Assembly: GCA_016282455.1 (NCBI GenBank)
Contig: JAEEKM010000244.1
Location: 1-6,809 of the forward strand
Reading direction: 5' to 3'
DNA: 6,809 nucleotides
Origin: Treponema sp.
GTDB taxonomy: Bacteria > Spirochaetota > Spirochaetia > Treponematales > Treponemataceae
The notes beneath the pieces were generated by a model. The model made no database searches. It saw only the letters and a program-made list of their open reading frames with translations, and was not told the origin of the DNA. Shown one piece after another: positions 5,976-6,809 of this stretch (the stretch's first letter is position 1; each line of letters opens with the position of its first letter). Position numbers and translations under genes: made by a program.

Positions 5976-6809
5976 TTAAAGATTCCAGATAAGACCAAGA
6001 CTTATCTGACTCTTTGTCATGTTGGTATCAAGTCCGTTAAGAAGATAGGTTCTGTGTGCGGCCTTATTCTGAGGATCATCTGCGCGGTAGAGGCTGTAGT
6101 TGTTGTCCTCATAAGGATTCATGCCGTAACAGAAGTGAGTCCAGAAAGACGGATGTCCGGGAAGTTTTATTCCGTTGAACTTTGCACCAAAGGCAAGACC
6201 AAGCGGAATCTGTGTGGCTTCTTTTTCTGAATAAACTCTTATTACAGAACCTGCATGCACGTTCACGCTGTCAGAAATATCTGCATTGAGCATGATTGAA
6301 TTGTAAAGGGAATTCATCTTTAAACCGTCTGTTGCATTCCAGTCATTGTAGTTTAAGAGCACTGCATAGTCGGCCTTAAGTTTTTTTGCAAAAGGAAGCA
6401 TGTCGCTTAAAGTAACTTCTAGTCCGGCTTCTTCAAAGTAGGGAACAATTTCTCTTCCTGCACTTGTAGTCTGGGAAAGACGGTTTACGTTCATCACTCC
6501 GTAAGTGCTCAGGAGCAGGTCTTTTCCAAGTAAATTGTTAAAGTCAAAGTCAAGAATGGGCTGGGCACGGAGAGCAAGATGTCCTTCTGAAAGATTTTCG
6601 ACTTCTGCAGCCATGAAAGTAAAGTCACCAATAAATGTCATGGGTTCAAAAGGTGTATGCCAGTCAAAGTTAAGGCCTGTTACAAGATTGTCTGCATTGA
6701 TGTTGTCATAAGCCTGACCGTCACTACCCCAGACAGAATGTACGTTCTTTCCTGCATAGCTTTCTTTAACAGAAAGATTAAACTTTTCAGAAAGGAAGGA
6801 AAGGCGAAC
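5976..6809 (-). CDS. Putative outer-membrane beta-barrel protein, C-terminal part (5' end outside window)
   Basis: The frame stays open from the ATG at 6639-6641 to the right edge, adding 56 codons (ending LNFDWHTPFEP before the Met). That Met is therefore internal and 277 residues are visible. Strand-like stretches alternate polar and hydrophobic residues (for example MTFIGDFTFMAAEVE, GHLALRAQPILDFDF, YAVLLNYNDW, NVHAGSVIRVYSE, LGLAFGAKFNGI) with polar turns between. The protein ends in SQISLGLIWNL, shaped like a closing barrel strand, although the last residue is Leu instead of the usual Phe or Trp. No SusC/TonB-dependent receptor feature is seen in this part. As first visible gene of the galactan operon it could be a porin-like passage for galacto-oligosaccharides, or a structural surface protein. 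The function is inferred from context; the beta-barrel call is moderately sure. Confidence 0.7.
   Translation of the reverse strand, partial: VRLSFLSEKFNLSVKESYAGKNVHSVWGSDGQAYDNINADNLVTGLNFDWHTPFEPMTFIGDFTFMAAEVENLSEGHLALRAQPILDFDFNNLLGKDLLLSTYGVMNVNRLSQTTSAGREIVPYFEEAGLEVTLSDMLPFAKKLKADYAVLLNYNDWNATDGLKMNSLYNSIMLNADISDSVNVHAGSVIRVYSEKEATQIPLGLAFGAKFNGIKLPGHPSFWTHFCYGMNPYEDNNYSLYRADDPQNKAAHRTYLLNGLDTNMTKSQISLGLIWNL

Noticed and set aside
6505..6711. Open plus-strand frame near the right end
   Set aside because: Antisense to the barrel protein, whose own frame continues unbroken to the window edge.
1..6809. CRISPR array, tRNA/rRNA genes, transposase, phage genes
   Set aside because: No regularly spaced repeats, no RNA gene signatures and no mobile-element proteins were seen on either strand.

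Overview
This window most likely comes from a spirochaete of the genus Treponema, of the gut or rumen, plant-polysaccharide-degrading type. The pointers are moderate GC, four lipoproteins in a row with spirochaete-style lipoboxes, a terminal outer-membrane-type beta-strand protein, and pectin-galactan enzymes with no SusC/SusD pair. The genus is inferred from style and content; no marker gene is present to prove it.

Left part (1-1019). The 3' part of a plus-strand gene with an Asp23/Gls24-like C-terminal domain (1-633) enters from the left edge. It meets a convergent minus-strand small gene of 69 codons (641-850) only 7 bases away. Upstream of the small gene lies a 169-base AT-rich spacer (851-1019). 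It holds a perfect 16-bp inverted repeat (910-925 / 984-999), a plausible minus-strand promoter (957-985), a GC-rich mini-hairpin (865-877) and a proline-rich 20-codon mini-ORF (871-933).

Right part (1020-6809). Five minus-strand genes are packed with gaps of 17, 12, 15 and 40 bases and good Shine-Dalgarno sites, so they form one operon read from right to left. In transcription order they are: the C-terminal 277 residues of a beta-strand-rich putative outer membrane protein (its start lies past the right edge); a 158-aa lipoprotein with a small aromatic-rich beta domain; a 489-aa lipoprotein with a C-terminal CBM9/DOMON-like sugar-binding-type domain; a 430-aa lipoprotein GH53 endo-beta-1,4-galactanase; and a second, 543-aa lipoprotein GH53 galactanase with an extra C-terminal module. 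The operon promoter lies outside the window.

Working model (inference): this is a beta-1,4-galactan (arabinogalactan I / RG-I side chain) capture and cleavage locus. Two lipid-anchored galactanases cut the polymer, two lipoproteins without catalytic signatures bind it, and a barrel protein may give passage across the outer membrane. It would be a spirochaete counterpart of a Bacteroidetes polysaccharide utilization locus built without SusC/SusD. The GH53 calls are firm. The binding and porin roles are inferred from context and sequence style.
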